Source: Desulfobacterales bacterium (GTDB taxonomy: Bacteria > Desulfobacterota > Desulfobacteria > Desulfobacterales > ETH-SRB1). Taken from it: DNA of 5,373 nt. Made by a program: the position numbers and the translations under genes. The stretch is taken from contig DAOVDN010000102.1 of NCBI GenBank assembly GCA_030669465.1, forward strand, positions 1 to 5,373, in the 5' to 3' direction. This document shows, in pieces, positions 5,194 through 5,373 of the stretch (position 1 is its first letter; every line of letters begins with the position of its first letter). The notes under the pieces are model-generated. The model did no database searches. It worked only from the letters and a program-made list of their open reading frames with translations, and had not been told where the DNA came from.

Positions 5194-5373
5194 ATGACGG
5201 ATTGTTCAACTTACATAGAAGTTGCCGTGGCCCTTCCGGTATATAATACCTTTACATACAGCGTACCGGAAAACCTTTTTCCTTTTGCATCAGCAGGGAA
5301 AAGGGTGTTGGTCCCTTTTGGCCGGCGGAGGGTAACGGGATACATCCTGGGTTCATCTAAAAGCACAAATCAT
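5194..5373 (+). CDS. priA: Primosomal protein N' (PriA helicase), N-terminal 60 residues
   Basis: This is the start of the replication restart helicase gene, cut by the window end; the frame stays open to base 5373. The visible part is the 3'-DNA-binding domain, which recognises the leading-strand 3' end at stalled forks: [19 protein letters not shown] (7-25) and [19 protein letters not shown] (35-53), both typical of PriA N-termini. The helicase and zinc-binding motifs would be further on. The ATG at 5194 is the first possible start because TAA at 5191-5193 is in frame just before it, and its distance to the conserved block fits the family. There is no good Shine-Dalgarno and no clear promoter in the 27 bases after element C, so initiation may be weak or the message may come from further upstream. 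Confidence 0.92.
   Translation, partial: MTDCSTYIEVAVALPVYNTFTYSVPENLFPFASAGKRVLVPFGRRRVTGYILGSSKSTNH

Overview
The window looks like part of a sulfate-reducing or related Desulfobacterota (former Deltaproteobacteria) chromosome, probably Desulfobacterales. This rests on gene content (a DUF3786 protein, a soluble PAS/hybrid histidine kinase, a small acidic protein next to thiN) and on a high density of ~135-150 bp inverted-repeat elements between genes, of a look I associate with those genomes. The taxonomic call is inference; no marker gene settles it. Local GC is uneven: roughly 20-45% in many stretches, but near 60% in yajD and in the catalytic half of the kinase gene.

Layout. Positions 1-333 hold the 3' end of a leucyl aminopeptidase gene (pepA). 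A long inverted repeat (element A, 335-471) follows and carries a perfect TTGACA box. It leads into a compact operon of an 82-residue uncharacterised protein, thiamine pyrophosphokinase (thiN, TTG start, 2 nt gap) and a YajD-type HNH nuclease (best start TTG at 1417). A sigma70-like promoter then precedes a 610-residue soluble hybrid sensor kinase (1935-3767). Element B (3829-3980) lies between the kinase gene and a convergent DUF3786 gene (4617-3961, minus strand), and its right arm encodes that gene's last five codons and stop. Upstream of the DUF3786 gene are its promoter, a perfect hairpin and an AT-rich patch of short repeats. A tRNA-Pro(UGG) gene (4885-4961), element C (5022-5166) and the first 60 codons of priA (5194 to the window edge) finish the window.

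How it works together. The chromosomal genes are housekeeping: peptide turnover, TPP synthesis, translation and replication restart. The kinase and DUF3786 pair looks like the accessory part. The noteworthy layer is the repeats. Elements B and C differ in sequence but share the same nested hairpin geometry through compensatory changes. Repeat ends also supply gene parts: a likely promoter (A), the start region of yajD (a 20-bp copy of the end of C) and the stop codon of the DUF3786 gene (B). Separately, the kinase gene looks like a fusion of two PAS-kinase genes. It has a 36-residue PAS segment twice in tandem, exactly where base composition changes.
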